This document shows, in pieces, positions 1 to 8,531 of a DNA stretch of 64,000 nt (positions are counted from its first letter, which is position 1; every line of letters starts with the position of its first letter). The stretch comes from Agromyces albus (GTDB lineage Bacteria; Actinomycetota; Actinomycetes; Actinomycetales; Microbacteriaceae), in assembly GCF_030815405.1 (NCBI RefSeq), contig NZ_JAUSWX010000001.1, positions 3,410,001-3,474,000 on the forward strand, in the 5' to 3' direction. The notes under the pieces are model-generated. The model was not told where the DNA came from and did no database searches. It worked only from the letters and a program-made list of their open reading frames with translations. A program made the position numbers and the translations under genes.

Positions 1-803
1 TAGAACTGCCAGGTGTTGCGCACCTCGCGGATGAGGTCGAGGTCGAGGTCGCGGATGACGACCTCCTCGTGCTCATCGGAGCCGTACTCGCCGACGAGGT
101 TGCCGCGCGGATCGACGAACTGGCTCGACCCGTAGAAGGTGACGGCGAGGTCGCCGTACTCATTGTCTTCGGTGCCGACACGGTTGGGTGCGGCGACGAA
201 GTAGCCGTTGGCGGCAGCTGCGGCGGGCTGCTCGATCTGCCAGAGCCGGTTCGAGAGGGCCGGCTTCGTGGCGTTCGGGTTGAAGACGATCTGCGCGCCG
301 TTCAGGCCGAGCTCGCGCCATCCCTCGGGGAAGTGCCGGTCGTAGCAGATGTACACGCCGATCGGCCCGACGGCCGTGTTGAAGATGGGGTAGCCGAGGT
401 TGCCGGGGCGGAAGTAGAACTTCTCCCAGAACTTGTCGAGGTTCGGGATGTGGTGCTTGCGGTACTTGCCGAGGATCGTGCCGTCGGCATCGACGACGAC
501 GGCCGTGTTGTAGTAGACGCCCGGCTGTTCCTCTTCGTAGATCGGCAGGATCATGACCATGCCGAGTTCCTTCGCGAGCGCCGCGAAGCGCTGCACGATG
601 GGGCCGTCGGCCGGCTCGGCGTAGTCGTAGTACTTGACGTCTTCGGTGATGCCGAAGTACGGGCCGTAGAAGAGCTCCTGGAAGCAGATGACCTGTGCGC
701 CCTGCTCCTTGGCCTGCCGCGCGAAGTCCTCGTGCTTCTGGATCATCGACTCCTTGTCGCCGGTCCAGGTCGTCTGCGTGATGGCCGCCCTGACGATCGT
801 CAT
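1..803 (-). CDS. Nitrilase-superfamily amidohydrolase (beta-ureidopropionase-like), partial
   Basis: C-N hydrolase of the carbon-nitrogen hydrolase family, probably acting on an N-carbamoyl amino acid or similar amide in the cytoplasm. The reading frame starts at an ATG with AGGAGG just upstream and runs off the left edge, so the C-terminus is missing. The Glu-Lys-Cys triad is visible: E43 in FQELFYGP, K116 in YRKHHIP and C153 in YICYDRHFPEG. The spacing and the PEGWRE context fit beta-ureidopropionase or N-carbamoylputrescine amidase. It is divergent from the MocR regulator at 1036, which suggests substrate-dependent control. The substrate is an inference; the family is firm. Confidence 0.88.
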   Translation of the reverse strand, partial: MTIVRAAITQTTWTGDKESMIQKHEDFARQAKEQGAQVICFQELFYGPYFGITEDVKYYDYAEPADGPIVQRFAALAKELGMVMILPIYEEEQPGVYYNTAVVVDADGTILGKYRKHHIPNLDKFWEKFYFRPGNLGYPIFNTAVGPIGVYICYDRHFPEGWRELGLNGAQIVFNPNATKPALSNRLWQIEQPAAAAANGYFVAAPNRVGTEDNEYGDLAVTFYGSSQFVDPRGNLVGEYGSDEHEEVVIRDLDLDLIREVRNTWQF

Positions 804-954
804 AGTGCCTCCTGAGTCGGTCGGCGTCGTCGCCGCCGCTCGGTGTGCCCTGGGCGTGGAACTCAGTGCTCAGTGCTCACCGGGCGAATGCTGTGACGCC
901 GAGGGGTAATGCCGATGAGAAGTGCCGAACGGGGCTCGCGACCCGTTCTGTTAT

Positions 955-969
955 TGTTCGGCGTGAACA
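955..969. promoter_or_regulatory. Inverted repeat in the nitrilase/MocR divergent promoter
   Basis: TGTTC-ggcgt-GAACA is a perfect 5+5 inverted repeat in the 232-bp region between two divergent genes. It sits in an AT-richer stretch (about 945-1015) that should hold the promoters. A second motif, 2.6 copies of the 7-mer CTCAGTG, lies at 862-879. MocR regulators usually bind repeats in their own divergent promoter, so both are candidate operators. Binding is inferred. Confidence 0.4.
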
Positions 970-1035
970 TTTCTCTTTTGTTTCACCCTGTGACGCTGTG
1001 GTTACTTATCTTGTCTCTTGCTTCGTGAGGAGGCA

Positions 1036-2496
1036 ATGGTCGTGTCAGGTATTCATATGGCAGGTGCTCAGATGGCAGGTGCTCAGCTGACCGGCGTTCG
1101 CGTCGACGTCTCGGCGCTGATCGCGCTCGCCGAGTTCCCCGAGACGACGCCGCGAGCCATCGCCGGAGTGCTCGCGCGCCTCATCAACACGGGTGAACTG
1201 CCGCAGGGCGCCCGACTCCCGACCGTGCGCGAGCTCGCGGGCGAGCTCGCCGTGAGCCCCGCTACGGTGAGCCAGGCGTGGCAGGCCCTGTCGCGGGCCG
1301 GCCTCATCGAGTCGCGCGGCCGCGCGGGCAGCTTCGTGCGCGAGAGCTCGCCCGGTTGGCTCGCGCCGCGCATGCGCGGCATGGCGCCGCCGAACGATCC
1401 GGTTCGGCTCGACCTCTCCCGAGGGACGCCCGACCCGCTGCTCCTGCCGGCCCTCGGCCCGGCGCTCTCGCGGGTCTCGGTTCGCGCCGAGACCGACAGC
1501 TACCAGGACGAGCCCGTGATCCCCGCGCTCGCCGCGGTGCTCGCCGACTCGTGGCCGTCGCAGGCAGAGTCGATCATGGTCGTCGACGGCGCCCTCGACG
1601 CGATCTCGCGCACGCTCGGGCAACTCGTACGATTCGGGGATCGCGTCGTCGTCGAGAGCCCGGGCTTCCCGCCGTTCCTCGACCTGCTCGACGTGCTCGG
1701 CGCCGAGGCGGTGCCCGTGCGGCTCGACGAGCACGGGATCGTGCCCGAGGCGCTCGCCCGGGCGCTCCTCCGTCGACCGGTCGCCGTGCTGCTCCAGCCC
1801 CGCGCGCAGAACCCGACGGGCGCGTCGATGACCGCCTCGCGCGCGGCCGAGCTGGCCCGCGTCATCCGCTCGGCCAACGACGTCGACGGGCTCATCGTCG
1901 TCGAGGACGACCATTCAGGGCTCATCTCGACCGAAGGTGACGTGACGCTCGGGAACTCCCTGCCCGACCGCGTCGTGCACGTGCGGAGCTTCTCGAAGTC
2001 GCACGGACCCGACCTCCGCATCGCCGCGGTCGGCGGCCCGCGCGACCTCATCGAGCGGATCACCGCCCGGCGCATGCTCGGGCCGGGCTGGACCTCGCGG
2101 ATGCTGCAGACGATCCTCCTCGACCTCCTCACCGACGGCGCGTCGATCGACGCCGTCGCGGAGGCACGGCGCCAGTACTACACACGGCAACGCGCACTCG
2201 GCGAGGCGTTGCGCGCGCGTGGCGTCGCGGTCGCACCCGCCGACGGCATCAACCTGTGGATGCCGGTGCTGAGCGAACGCTCGGCGCTCGTGCAGCTCGC
2301 GGCCGCCGGCATCCGAGTGGCTGCCGGTACGCCGTTCCTCGCGGCGGCGGACTCGACGGATGCCTCGAACGCCGGGCGCGGGCGACCCGGCGACGAGTTC
2401 GTGCGGGTGACGGTCGGCGTGCTGCGCGAGGGAGCCGAGGAAGTGGCCGACGCGCTCGCGACCGCGGCGCAGCATCTGGCGGCGGGCGGGTACTGA
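1036..2496 (+). CDS. MocR-family regulator (GntR HTH fused to PLP aminotransferase fold)
   Basis: Transcriptional regulator with an N-terminal GntR winged helix (about residues 15-95; LPTVRELAGELAVSPATVSQ) and a class I aminotransferase-like domain (about 110-480). The PLP-binding lysine is K321 in RSFSKSHGPDLR, so it can probably bind pyridoxal phosphate or an amino compound as effector. The ATG at 1036 has GAGGAGG upstream with short spacing. ATGs at 1057 and 1072, inside a perfect 15-bp tandem duplication (MAGAQ MAGAQ), are in-frame alternatives. It is divergent from the nitrilase-like gene, its most likely target. Family assignment is strong; ligand and target are inference. Confidence 0.9.
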   Translation: MVVSGIHMAGAQMAGAQLTGVRVDVSALIALAEFPETTPRAIAGVLARLINTGELPQGARLPTVRELAGELAVSPATVSQAWQALSRAGLIESRGRAGSFVRESSPGWLAPRMRGMAPPNDPVRLDLSRGTPDPLLLPALGPALSRVSVRAETDSYQDEPVIPALAAVLADSWPSQAESIMVVDGALDAISRTLGQLVRFGDRVVVESPGFPPFLDLLDVLGAEAVPVRLDEHGIVPEALARALLRRPVAVLLQPRAQNPTGASMTASRAAELARVIRSANDVDGLIVVEDDHSGLISTEGDVTLGNSLPDRVVHVRSFSKSHGPDLRIAAVGGPRDLIERITARRMLGPGWTSRMLQTILLDLLTDGASIDAVAEARRQYYTRQRALGEALRARGVAVAPADGINLWMPVLSERSALVQLAAAGIRVAAGTPFLAAADSTDASNAGRGRPGDEFVRVTVGVLREGAEEVADALATAAQHLAAGGY

Positions 2497-2590
2497 AGGG
2501 GTGGTGAGCGGCGCGGATGCGGGGTGGCGGCGCGCGGTCGGCGCCCGTCGCCCGTCGCCCGGAAGCGTGAAGCGCGCCTCGCTCGCGCGC

Positions 2591-2629
2591 TCAGGTCTCG
2601 ACGTCAGGTCTCGACCTCAGGTCTCGACG
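2591..2629. repeat. Three 13-bp tandem repeats giving stops in all three minus frames
   Basis: Units of TCAGGTCTCGACG (last bases vary) begin at 2591, 2604 and 2617. Each unit starts with TCA, which is TGA on the minus strand. Because 13 is not a multiple of three, the three stops fall in the three different frames. The last one, 2617-2619, is the stop codon of the RraA-like gene. Confidence 0.85.
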
Positions 2630-3336
2630 GCGCCTCCCCGGGCCTTGAGGTGGTCGCGCAGCGAGTACATCGGATTCGCGGCGCGTTCTGCGAGATAGTC
2701 GGCGAAGCCGATCTGTTCGCGCAGTGAGGCACCATCGAGCATCCGCTGCGATTGCACCTGCTCTGTCTGGATGATGGATGCCGCCGATTCGCGCACCGCA
2801 TCGGCGGATGCCCCGGGCACGAAGAGGATGCCGTCGTCGTCGGCGATCACCCAGTCGTCGCGCAGCACGGGGATCCCGTCGATGATCGCCGTGCGCATCG
2901 CCGGGCCGGCCGGAGGGACCCGGATCGGCCCGCGAGGGTAGGCGCCGAGGCTGAAGACGGGGAGGCCGATGTCGACGAGCTGGGCCGTGTCGCGGTGGCA
3001 TCCCCAGATGACGATGCCCGCGAGGCCGGCCAGCTTGGCCTCGAGCGTCAACAGGTCGCCGACGCACGCTTCGTCGTGGCGGCCGCCATTGTCGACGACC
3101 ATGATGGCTCCGGGCGGCGCCTCGGCGATCGTCTCGAGCAGCACGTCGACGCTGCCGAGGTGCGTGATCGGCATCGCCGGGCCACTCGCGTGTGCGCCGG
3201 GGATCACCGGCCGGAAGGCGGAGGAGGCGGTGTTCGCCGGCAGGCCGAGGCGGACGAGGGCGTCGGCGGCGGCTGCCGTGCTGATGTGGGCGGCTGGTGT
3301 ATTCGGCTGGGCTGCTGTCGTGTTGTTCTCGGTCAT
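2617..3336 (-). CDS. RraA-family protein, probable 4-hydroxy-4-methyl-2-oxoglutarate/oxaloacetate aldolase-type
   Basis: 239-residue protein of the RraA/HMG aldolase fold. It carries the D-X20-R-D metal and substrate motif exactly: the Asp of CVGDLL, then 20 residues to RD in GCHRDTAQL. It also has the family glycine-rich stretch VVDNGGRHDEACVG. Enzymatic members cleave 4-hydroxy-4-methyl-2-oxoglutarate or decarboxylate oxaloacetate in the cytoplasm with a divalent metal. The first 20 residues are poorly conserved and Ala/Thr-rich. No aromatic-degradation neighbours are present, so the physiological substrate is open. The gene ends in a 13-bp tandem-repeat array. Confidence 0.85.
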   Translation of the reverse strand: MTENNTTAAQPNTPAAHISTAAAADALVRLGLPANTASSAFRPVIPGAHASGPAMPITHLGSVDVLLETIAEAPPGAIMVVDNGGRHDEACVGDLLTLEAKLAGLAGIVIWGCHRDTAQLVDIGLPVFSLGAYPRGPIRVPPAGPAMRTAIIDGIPVLRDDWVIADDDGILFVPGASADAVRESAASIIQTEQVQSQRMLDGASLREQIGFADYLAERAANPMYSLRDHLKARGGAVET

Positions 3337-3620
3337 TGTGCCGGGACCTTCCTGGAGGCGGAGGCATATCGCCTGCTCAGACTAGGACCGACGGGTGACC
3401 CCGACCAGCTGCCACCAGCCACCAGCCACCAGCCACCAGCCACCAGCCACCAGCCACCAGCCGCCAGCCGCCAGCGTTGCTCGACCAGACACCACCGAGG
3501 CGCCCAATCGACTTGTCCTCCACAGGGTGACCTTCGTGCGATCTATCCACAGGAGATGTGCTGATCAGGCGCGATTTCGTGCGCCGCTCGAATGTCAGTG
3601 GGTGGATGCATGATCGAAGT
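3337..3620. other. Intergenic region with 7-bp VNTR
   Basis: 284 bp between the divergent RraA-like gene and the HNH gene. It holds the minisatellite at 3411-3473 and, at about 3590-3620, the leader of the HNH gene. No further gene was recognised; the open frames across the repeat are simple repeats. Confidence 0.7.
3411..3473. repeat. Nine-unit 7-bp tandem repeat (VNTR)
   Basis: Seven perfect units of GCCACCA (starting at 3411 and then every 7 bp) are followed by two units of GCCGCCA. The total is 63 bp without interruption. It lies outside coding sequence upstream of the HNH gene. Such arrays usually vary in copy number by slippage. Confidence 0.95.
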
Positions 3621-5012
3621 ATGCAGCGGCCCCTAGACACCCTCGAGCGAGACCTCGAGGCGCTGCGTGCGGCGTGGGCCGACTCGATGCCGGCATTCGG
3701 GGCGACGTTCGGCGGCGCCCAGACCGAGATCGAGCAGATGAGCGACACCGGGCTCGTGCGTGTGACCGACCTGCTCGCTCAAGTGCGACGCGATGCCGAT
3801 GCCTTGCTCGCACGCGTGGCGGCCGAAGTCGCCAACCGCTCAAGTCAAGATTTCGGCGACACCGGACTGGCGAAGACCCACGGCTTCCATAGCCCGCAGC
3901 GGCTCATCGCCGCATCCACTGGGGCGTCCCGCAGCGATGCCGCGAAACTCATCGCGGTCGGCACTGCCACGGCAGAGCGGCAGACGTTCGGCGGCGAGCG
4001 CCTGCCGTCGCGGCATCCGCATGTCGCGGCCGCCCTTCAGACGGCCGATCTCAGCCTCGAGGCGGCATGCGCGATCACCTCAATGCTCGACCGCGTGGCG
4101 GTTCGGGCCGACCCGGCACAGGCCGAGATCGCGGAGGTCGCACTCGTCCGGCTGGCGTCGCAGGCGTCGCTCGAGCTGCTCATTCGCGGGGTGCGAGAAG
4201 CCGAGGCGCGGCTCGACCAAGACGGCGTCGAACCTCGCGAAGAAGAGCTTCGCCAAGAGCGCTCGCTCACGATGCGCGAAGACCGCAACGGCATGGTGCA
4301 CCTGCATGCGCGACTCGACCCTGAGAGCGCCGCCCCAGTCAAGGCGGCGATCGAGGCACTCGTGAGCGACGTGCTGCGTCGTCGTGAGCCCCAGTCTTGT
4401 GAAGCGGGTCCGGTGCTCGACGACTCGCGGTCGATCCCGCAGATCCAGGCCGACGCTCTCGCGGCGCTCGCTCGTCACACGCTCGGATGCACGCAGACCG
4501 TGACTCCACTCGCGAAGACCACGGTCGTGGTGCGGATGAACCTCGAGACGCTTCTCGACGGCCTCGGCCATGCCCGCATCGACGGCATCGACCAGCCGAT
4601 CTCCGCGTCGACCGCTCGCCGCATGGCCGCCGACGCCGACCTCATCCCCGCGGTGTTCGGGCGTGAGAGCCTTCCACTCGACCTCGGGCGAGCGGCGCGG
4701 TTGTTCACTCGCGCACAGCGACTCGCACTCGCCGAGCGCGATGGCGGCTGCGCCAGTTGTGGCCAGAACATCGGATATGTCGAGGCCCATCACATCGACT
4801 GGTGGGAACGCGACCGGGGCCCGACAGACATCGCCAACGGCGTGATGCTTTGCAGCTTCTGCCATCACACCGTGCATCGAGAAGATTGGCGCATTCGGGT
4901 GAGGGCGGGCGAGGTCTGGTTCATTCCGCCGCCGCATATCGATCCGCAACAGGTTCCGAGGCTCGGCGGGAGGGCGCGATTCGAGATGGGCGAGGCGGAT
5001 GCGGCGGCGTGA
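3621..5012 (+). CDS. DUF222/HNH endonuclease-signature protein (13E12-repeat family)
   Basis: 463 residues: an N-terminal helical DUF222 region (about 1-330) and a C-terminal HNH nuclease motif (about 373-425) with CASCGQ, AHHIDWW and LCSFCHHTVH. The two CxxC pairs should bind zinc and the HH pair is the catalytic part of the beta-beta-alpha metal fold. These proteins are multicopy in actinobacterial genomes and their role is unknown; an intron- or element-like origin has been proposed. ATG 3621 is chosen because the family starts just before the helical domain; in-frame ATGs at 3606 and 3558 are possible. The 3' end runs into a repeat array (5031-5210). Confidence 0.88.
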   Translation: MQRPLDTLERDLEALRAAWADSMPAFGATFGGAQTEIEQMSDTGLVRVTDLLAQVRRDADALLARVAAEVANRSSQDFGDTGLAKTHGFHSPQRLIAASTGASRSDAAKLIAVGTATAERQTFGGERLPSRHPHVAAALQTADLSLEAACAITSMLDRVAVRADPAQAEIAEVALVRLASQASLELLIRGVREAEARLDQDGVEPREEELRQERSLTMREDRNGMVHLHARLDPESAAPVKAAIEALVSDVLRRREPQSCEAGPVLDDSRSIPQIQADALAALARHTLGCTQTVTPLAKTTVVVRMNLETLLDGLGHARIDGIDQPISASTARRMAADADLIPAVFGRESLPLDLGRAARLFTRAQRLALAERDGGCASCGQNIGYVEAHHIDWWERDRGPTDIANGVMLCSFCHHTVHREDWRIRVRAGEVWFIPPPHIDPQQVPRLGGRARFEMGEADAAA

Positions 5013-5030
5013 TGCGGCCGTTCCGGGGCG

Positions 5031-5210
5031 TCGAGGCTGCACACGGATGCCGTGGCGTCACGTGTGTGCAATTACGGGCGTGTCGAGGCTGCACACGGAT
5101 GCCGCGGCGTGATGGCTGGGCGTTCCGGAGCGTCGAGGCTGGGCCCGGCGGATGCCGCGGGGTGGATTGTGGGCGGTTAGGGGCGCATCGAGCGGATGCA
5201 GCGGACTGAA
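5031..5210. repeat. Imperfect ~50-bp tandem repeats downstream of HNH gene
   Basis: The core GTCGAGGCTGCACACGGATG begins at 5031 and 5082. A diverged copy (GTCGAGGCTGGGCCCGG) begins at 5132 and a more decayed one near 5186. The period is about 50 bp. First and third copies also share the preceding GGCGTGATG and CGTTCCGG blocks. The array fills the gap between the HNH gene and the convergent EF-G-like gene. No gene is seen in it. Confidence 0.75.
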
Positions 5211-5234
5211 CGCCGCGCCTGAACGAATCCTCGC

Positions 5235-7352
5235 TCATGCCTTGACGGAGGAGTTCGGCGCCTTCGCGTACCGGTCGGGCGCGATCGTGAGCTCCGCCTG
5301 CCCGCCGGTCATCGACCGCAGGTCGAGCACGTACCGGCTCAGCTCCACGTCGGGAACACTCGCCACGACCCGGGTGCGGCCATCCTCGGCCGACTCCGTC
5401 GCGCTCACGTGCCCGCGCCGACCCGACAGGTCGGTGAGCACCGTGCCCTGCAGCTCCGACGGCACGGTGACGGTCACGACCGACAGTGGCTCGAGGATCA
5501 CCGTGCCGGCCTCAGCGAGCGCAGCCTTGACCCCGAGCGACCCCGCGGTGCGGAACGCCATCTCCGATGAATCCACCGAATGCGACTTGCCGTCGTAGAG
5601 CTCGACGCGCACGTCGACCACCGGGTGGCCCTGCGGCCCGCCCGCGGCGAGCGCATCGCGCGCGCCCTTCTCGACGGCCGGGATGTATGCCCTGGGCACG
5701 GCGCCACCGACCACCTTGTCGACGAACTCGAATCCCTGGCCCGTCGGAAGCGGCGAGACGCGCAACTGCACGATCGCGAACTGCCCGTGGCCACCCGACT
5801 GCTTCTTGAGCTTGCCCTCGGCTTGCGCGGGCCTCGCGATCGTCTCGCGATACGCCACCGGCGCCGGCCCCGTGGTCACGTGCACGCCGAACACGCGCGC
5901 AAGGCGCTCCACCGCGACCGCGACGTGCACGTCGCCGAGACCGCGCAGGATCGGCGTGCCACCGACACGATCGACGACGAGCGTCGGATCCTCCGCGACG
6001 AGCCGGGTGAGCGCGGTCGACAGCTTCTCGTCGTCCGACTGCGACGCCGGCGTGAGGGTCACCGCGAACACCGCGGCCCGCCTCGGCAGCGGCGCGGGTC
6101 GCGCTGTGCCGTTGGTCCGCGACCAGAGCAGGGATCCCGACGGCGACTCCGTCAGCTTTGCGACCGCACCCACCTCGCCGGCTCGCAGCGCGTCGATCGG
6201 CAGGTGCTCCGCGCCGCGGAGCAGGAAGAGGCCGTGGATGCGCTCGTCAGCGCCGCTCGTCGCGTTGTGCAACCGGTCACCCGTGCGCACGACGCCCGAC
6301 AGCACCTTGAGCATCGACACCTGCCCGACGAACGGGTCGGCGACGGTGCGGAACACGTGCACGAGCGGTTCGCCCTCGGGGTTCGGAGCGACCCTGAGCT
6401 CGGTGCCCGCCTCGCCGCCACCCTCGCCCCCGAGGCCCCCGGCGCCCCTGGAATCCTCAGCGCCCCCAGCGCCCCCGAGCACGATCCGGCCATCATGCTC
6501 GAGTGCCGACGGCGCCAGCGAGCACAGCAGATCGGCGAGACGGTCCACCCCCGTGCCCGTGACACCCGAGCACACGATCACCGGCACAGCTTCACCCGTC
6601 GCAACCTCCTTGGCGAGCGTCCGCTCGAGGTCTTCAGCGGCCGGCTCCCTTCCCTCCAGGTAGGCCTCGAGCTGCTCGTCGTCGTGCGAGACGATCTCCT
6701 CGGTCACGTCCACGTGCATCCGGTGCTCCTCGGCTTCGGCCTCGGGAGGCAACGGCGCGTTCCGATGACCGCCGGCGTCGTCGTACACGAGCGCCTGCTC
6801 GCTGAGCACATCCGCGATCGCGCGGAACGCCTGCTCCTCGCCGAGCGGCAGCTCGACCGCCCAGAGGTGGTCGCCGAACGCCGCGTGCAGCTCGCCGAGC
6901 ACCTTGCGGAAGTCGGCTCGGGCCTTGTCCTCCTGCGTGATCACGACGATGCGCGGCACGCCCGCCGCCTCGACAGCGGTCCATATGGCAAGGGTGCCCG
7001 CCGTGACGCCGTCGACCGCGCTCACCACCAGCACCGCGACATCCGCCACCGACAGCGCGGTGTCGACACCGCCGACGAAGTCGGGATGCCCCGGCGTATC
7101 GGCGAGCGTGATGGCGTGCTCGGCGCCGTCGGGGCCGGTCCAGTTGAACGGGGCGAGTGAGAGCCCGAGCGTCGTGCCTCGCGCGATCTCCTCGGGGTCA
7201 TGGTCACCGACCGTGGTGCCGTGCTCGACGTCACCGGCTCGCGAGATCGCGCCGGCGCGGAACAGCAGCCCTTCGGCCAGAGTCGTCTTGCCCGAACCTG
7301 TGCCGCCCACCAGGGCGACGGTCCGGTGGGTCGGGATCGATGCCGAGTTCAT
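5235..7352 (-). CDS. EF-G-like translational GTPase (EF-G2/FusA2 type)
   Basis: 705-residue paralogue of elongation factor G with all five EF-G domains. The GTPase core is divergent: P-loop GGTGSGKTT (16-24), G3 motif DTPGHPDF, and TQED (in VVITQEDKARAD) where EF-G has NKxD. Domain IV/V signatures remain (KKQSGGHGQFA, VVGGAVPRAYIPAVEKG, DLRSMTGGQAEL). Canonical EF-G translocates tRNA on the ribosome; actinobacterial EF-G2 proteins are dispensable and of uncertain role. The start at 7352 has GGGAGG upstream. It contains a Gly-rich insert (about residues 295-320). Divergent from fbiA with only 91 bp between. Confidence 0.9.
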   Translation of the reverse strand: MNSASIPTHRTVALVGGTGSGKTTLAEGLLFRAGAISRAGDVEHGTTVGDHDPEEIARGTTLGLSLAPFNWTGPDGAEHAITLADTPGHPDFVGGVDTALSVADVAVLVVSAVDGVTAGTLAIWTAVEAAGVPRIVVITQEDKARADFRKVLGELHAAFGDHLWAVELPLGEEQAFRAIADVLSEQALVYDDAGGHRNAPLPPEAEAEEHRMHVDVTEEIVSHDDEQLEAYLEGREPAAEDLERTLAKEVATGEAVPVIVCSGVTGTGVDRLADLLCSLAPSALEHDGRIVLGGAGGAEDSRGAGGLGGEGGGEAGTELRVAPNPEGEPLVHVFRTVADPFVGQVSMLKVLSGVVRTGDRLHNATSGADERIHGLFLLRGAEHLPIDALRAGEVGAVAKLTESPSGSLLWSRTNGTARPAPLPRRAAVFAVTLTPASQSDDEKLSTALTRLVAEDPTLVVDRVGGTPILRGLGDVHVAVAVERLARVFGVHVTTGPAPVAYRETIARPAQAEGKLKKQSGGHGQFAIVQLRVSPLPTGQGFEFVDKVVGGAVPRAYIPAVEKGARDALAAGGPQGHPVVDVRVELYDGKSHSVDSSEMAFRTAGSLGVKAALAEAGTVILEPLSVVTVTVPSELQGTVLTDLSGRRGHVSATESAEDGRTRVVASVPDVELSRYVLDLRSMTGGQAELTIAPDRYAKAPNSSVKA

Positions 7353-7443
7353 GGGGCCTCCCGCGGCGATGCGGATCTGTCCGTCCATCGTGGACCGATC
7401 GGGCCGGGAATGCCAGAGGCACGGACATCCCTAGGCTGGGTTC

Positions 7444-8466
7444 GTGCGAATCACGGTGCTGGCTGGCGGAGTCGGAGGATCGCGCTTCGTGCGCGGAGTG
7501 CGCGAGGAGTGCGCGAGGCGATGGCCCGACGGGAACGGCGGCACGACGGCATCCGTCACCGTGATCGTGAACACCGGCGACGACCTCTGGCTCGCGGGCG
7601 TGCGCCTGTCGCCCGACTTCGACTCGCTGCTCTACTCGCTCGCCGGCGTCAACGACACCGAGCGCGGTTGGGGGCGCGCGGGTGAGAGCGAGCGCGTCGC
7701 CGCCGAACTGCGCGAGTGGGGCGTCGGCTGGCCGTGGTTCACGCTCGGCGACCTCGACCTCGGCACGCACCTCGCCCGCACGTCGTGGTTGCGCGAGGGC
7801 GCGACGCCGTCAGAGGTCGCGACCCGACTGCAGACCCGGTGGCCGCTCGGGGTCCGGCTGATCCCCGCGACCGACACCGAGGTCGACACGGACGTCGACG
7901 TCGCCGACCCCGACGAGCCCGGCGGCGAGCGCACGATGCACTTCCAGGAGTGGTGGACGCGGTATCGCGCCGCTCTCCCCGCGATCGCATTCCGGCAACG
8001 GAACATCGAGACGGCTCGGCCAGCTCCCGGCGTCGTCGAGGAGATCCTCGGCGCCGACGTCGTGCTCATCGCGCCGTCGAATCCCGTCGTCTCGATCGGC
8101 ACGATCCTCGCCGTGCCCGGCATGCGGGAGGCCCTCGCCGAGACGTCGGCCCCCGTCGTCGGCGTCTCGCCGATCATCGGCGGCAAGGTCGTGCGCGGCA
8201 TGGCCGACGCGTGCCTCAGCGCCATCGGCGTGGCGACGAGCGCCGAAGCCGTGGCGCGCCACTACGGGGCACGCGCGAGCGGCGGCCTGCTCGACGTCTG
8301 GCTCGTCGACGAAGCGGATGACGCAGCGGCGGCTTCGCTCGAGGCATCGGGCCTGCACGCGGCATCCGTCCCACTCTGGATGCACGACCTCGACACCTCG
8401 GCGGCCCTCGCCGGCGCCGCCATCGACCTCGCCGCAAGCGCCACCCGCCGGCACCGCACCCAATAG
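7444..8466 (+). CDS. fbiA: FbiA/CofD: 2-phospho-L-lactate (PEP) transferase of F420 synthesis
   Basis: 340 residues, GTG start. Transfers the phospholactyl or phosphoenolpyruvyl group from the GDP-activated intermediate to the flavin Fo, giving F420-0 or its dehydro form, in the cytoplasm. The N-terminal AGGVGGSRF, the NTGDD turn with LWLAGVRLSPDFDSLLYSLAG, and the APSNPVVSIGTIL and PIIGGKVVRG motifs are diagnostic for CofD/FbiA. Its GDP-donor partner, fbiD, and the glutamate ligase gene are about 12-14 kb away on the other strand. It is followed after 107 bp by the ABC transporter genes proposed to act on F420-0. Assignment is firm. Confidence 0.95.
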   Translation: MRITVLAGGVGGSRFVRGVREECARRWPDGNGGTTASVTVIVNTGDDLWLAGVRLSPDFDSLLYSLAGVNDTERGWGRAGESERVAAELREWGVGWPWFTLGDLDLGTHLARTSWLREGATPSEVATRLQTRWPLGVRLIPATDTEVDTDVDVADPDEPGGERTMHFQEWWTRYRAALPAIAFRQRNIETARPAPGVVEEILGADVVLIAPSNPVVSIGTILAVPGMREALAETSAPVVGVSPIIGGKVVRGMADACLSAIGVATSAEAVARHYGARASGGLLDVWLVDEADDAAAASLEASGLHAASVPLWMHDLDTSAALAGAAIDLAASATRRHRTQ

Positions 8467-8472
8467 ACTTGA

Positions 8473-8531
8473 GGCGACCCGCCGGTTCGAATCACCGGTG
8501 AGTGTGGCCCGGGATTGGGCCGCGAGTCGCC
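8473..8531 (+). other. Candidate structured 5' leader of the F420-0 transporter operon
   Basis: Between fbiA and the binding-protein gene a closing stem GGCGAC (8473-8478)/GTCGCC (8526-8531) encloses two hairpins: CCGGT/ACCGG (8482-8498) and GGCCC/GGGCC (8506-8521). This can form a three-way junction about 40 nt before the start codon. I do not recognise the cobalamin riboswitch core or any other known class in it. It may be an attenuator, a processing site or a new cis element. Confidence 0.35.

Noticed and set aside
69..815. Long plus-strand frame opposite the nitrilase gene
   Set aside because: The minus-strand translation has a full Glu-Lys-Cys nitrilase signature; the plus frame is Arg/Val/Asp-rich shadow from GC-rich third positions.
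3411..3473. CRISPR array
   Set aside because: Units are 7 bp and directly abutting, with no spacers.
8481..8500. tRNA T-arm-like GGTTCGAATC before the transporter operon
   Set aside because: The arms around the TTCGAAT loop do not pair as a T-stem, and no acceptor, D or anticodon arm is present.
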